A DNA stretch of 6,179 nt from an uncultured Rubrobacteraceae bacterium (lineage in GTDB: Bacteria > Actinomycetota > Rubrobacteria > Rubrobacterales > Rubrobacteraceae), in contig CADCUW010000255.1 in assembly GCA_902805985.1 (NCBI GenBank), forward strand, positions 1 to 6,179, in the 5' to 3' direction. Below are positions 4,635-6,179 of the stretch, piece by piece. Under the pieces are notes generated by a model. The model was not told where the DNA came from, did not search any database, and worked only from the letters and a program-made list of their open reading frames with translations. Within the stretch, counting starts at the first letter, position 1. Each line of letters begins with the position of its first letter. Position numbers and translations under genes: made by a program.

Positions 4635-6179
4635 ATCGAGACCCGGACGAATTTCCAGGTAAACAGCGAGTACCGGCCGACCGGCGACCAGCCGCAGGCC
4701 ATAGAGAAGCTCTCCGCCGGCCTGGACGCGGGGCTCGAGGCGCAGACGCTGCTCGGCGTCACGGGCTCGGGCAAGACGCACACGATGGCCCGGGTCATCG
4801 AGAAGGTCGGACGTCCCTCGCTCGTTATCGCGCACAACAAGACGCTCGCGGCCCAGCTGGCCAGCGAGTTCGCGGACTTCTTCCCGAACAACGCCGTCGA
4901 GTACTTCGTCTCGTACTATGACTACTACCAGCCCGAGGCCTACGTCCCGCGCACGGACACCTTCATCGAGAAGGACGCCCAGATCAACGAGGACATCGAC
5001 CGGCTCAGGCACTCGACCACGAGCAGCCTGTTCACCCGCAGGGACGTCATCGTCGTCGCCAGCGTCTCGGCGATCTACGGGCTCGGAAGCCCGGAGGAGT
5101 ACCGGAACAAGATGGTGCTGCTGGAGAAGGGCGGCTTCTACGACGTGGACCACATCCTGCGGGACCTCGTCAAGATCCAGTACACGAGAAACGACTTCCA
5201 GCTCAACCGCGGCACCTTCCGTGTACGGGGCGACGCCCTGGAGGTCCACCCGGCATACCAGGACACGATCTACCGGGTAAGCTTCTTCGGGGACGAGGTG
5301 GAGAGGATGATCGAGGCAGATCCCCTCACCGGCGAGGTTCTGCGCGAACTCGACGTCATGACGGTCTACCCGGCGACCCACTTCGTCACGGGCGAGGACA
5401 GGATGGCGACGGCGATCAAGAACATCGAGATCGAGGCCGAGGAGCGCGTCGCCGAGCTCGAAGGCGAGGGCAAGGTACTGGAGGCGTACCGGCTCAAGCA
5501 GCGCACCCAGTACGACCTCGAGATGATGCGCGAGCTCGGCTTCACGAGCGGCATCGAGAACTACTCCCGCCACATGGACGGAAGGCCGCCCGGCTCGACC
5601 CCGTACACGCTGCTCGACTACTTCCCCGACGACTACGTCACGTTCGTGGACGAGTCGCACATAACGCTGCCCCAGATCCGGGGCATGTACAAGGGCGACC
5701 GGAGCCGCAAGACCACGCTCGTGGACTTCGGGTTCCGCCTGCCGTCCGCGCTGGACAACAGGCCGCTCACCTTCGAGGAGTTCCTGCTCAAGACCGAGCA
5801 GATGGTCTTCGTGTCCGCGACGCCGGGGCCGTACGAGCTGGAGAACTCCGGGCAGATAGTGGAGCAGATCATCCGCCCGACCGGCCTCGTGGACCCGGAA
5901 GTGGAGGTCCGGCCGACGAAGAACCAGATCGACGACCTACTCAACGAGGTGGCGGTGCGCGTCGAGCATGGCGAGCGCGTGCTCATCACCACGCTCACCA
6001 TAAAGATGTCCGAGGATCTGACGGACTACCTCCTGGAGCACAACGTCAAGGCGCGCTACATGCACGCCAACATAGAGACGCTCGACCGGATCCAGATCAT
6101 CCGGGGCTTGAGGACCGGCGAGTTCGACGGCTACCTCTGCGAGATAAAGGACCTCCCGATCCGCGGCGGCCTCCACGTA
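4635..6179 (+). CDS. uvrB: UvrABC excision nuclease subunit B (3'-truncated by the window edge)
   Basis: This is the first 515 residues of UvrB, the helicase-like protein that UvrA loads at DNA damage and that recruits UvrC. Visible in order are [15 protein letters not shown] (12-26), Walker A GVTGSGKT (41-48), the beta-hairpin region [10 protein letters not shown] (94-103), the DESH Walker B (339-342), and SATP with [10 protein letters not shown] in motif III. Spacing matches the roughly 670-residue family, so about 160 residues lie beyond the window. The start is inferred as ATC at 4635, seven bases after AGGGAGGA, because no ATG, GTG or TTG is available in frame; a base error there is the alternative. 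From about residue 450 the match weakens ([21 protein letters not shown]). The final 18 residues, after GEF, do not fit motif V, where GINLLREGLD is expected. UvrB works with Pol I, encoded by polA at the window's start, in excision repair. Confidence 0.95.
   Translation, partial: METRTNFQVNSEYRPTGDQPQAIEKLSAGLDAGLEAQTLLGVTGSGKTHTMARVIEKVGRPSLVIAHNKTLAAQLASEFADFFPNNAVEYFVSYYDYYQPEAYVPRTDTFIEKDAQINEDIDRLRHSTTSSLFTRRDVIVVASVSAIYGLGSPEEYRNKMVLLEKGGFYDVDHILRDLVKIQYTRNDFQLNRGTFRVRGDALEVHPAYQDTIYRVSFFGDEVERMIEADPLTGEVLRELDVMTVYPATHFVTGEDRMATAIKNIEIEAEERVAELEGEGKVLEAYRLKQRTQYDLEMMRELGFTSGIENYSRHMDGRPPGSTPYTLLDYFPDDYVTFVDESHITLPQIRGMYKGDRSRKTTLVDFGFRLPSALDNRPLTFEEFLLKTEQMVFVSATPGPYELENSGQIVEQIIRPTGLVDPEVEVRPTKNQIDDLLNEVAVRVEHGERVLITTLTIKMSEDLTDYLLEHNVKARYMHANIETLDRIQIIRGLRTGEFDGYLCEIKDLPIRGGLHV

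Noticed and set aside
4359..5660. A 433-residue minus-strand reading frame opposite the small lipoprotein gene and uvrB
   Set aside because: It mirrors uvrB codons, spans the uvrB promoter gap and shows no family motif.

Overview
The window comes from a high-GC actinobacterium-like chromosome. The base composition, the GTG starts and the order polA, rpsA, coaE, uvrB all fit: I recall the same order in Mycobacterium tuberculosis around Rv1629 to Rv1633. The style of the proteins suggests a deep-branching lineage such as Rubrobacter, but that placement is inference. All supported genes are on the plus strand. I see no tRNA, rRNA, CRISPR array or insertion sequence.

Layout. Positions 1-765 hold the 3' end of polA (DNA polymerase I polymerase domain). 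An 81-base gap carries an extended -10 promoter for rpsA (847-2127), a four-S1-domain ribosomal protein S1 with a charged tail. After 41 bases comes coaE (2169-2780, dephospho-CoA kinase), whose GTG start lies inside a long, nearly perfect hairpin. A membrane-anchored or secreted lytic transglycosylase (2761-3360) overlaps the end of coaE by 20 bases. A 124-base gap with several inverted repeats follows. Next are two genes with lipoprotein signals and no recognised function: a 190-residue protein with a Pro/Thr-rich linker and a compact C-terminal domain (3485-4057), and a 93-residue, Lys/Glu/Gln-rich helical protein (4226-4507). The window ends inside uvrB (4635-6179), the helicase-like damage-recognition subunit of nucleotide excision repair.

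How the genes relate. polA and uvrB act in the same repair pathway: UvrABC incises, and Pol I fills the excision gap. rpsA and coaE are housekeeping genes for translation initiation and CoA synthesis. The transglycosylase and the two lipoproteins form a cell-envelope insert between coaE and uvrB.

The points most worth a second look are the coaE start-codon hairpin, the apparent ATC start of uvrB behind a very strong Shine-Dalgarno sequence, the abnormal helicase motif V of UvrB in the last 50 or so bases (possibly poor sequence at a contig end), and the two unassigned lipoproteins. I found no convincing new multi-gene system.
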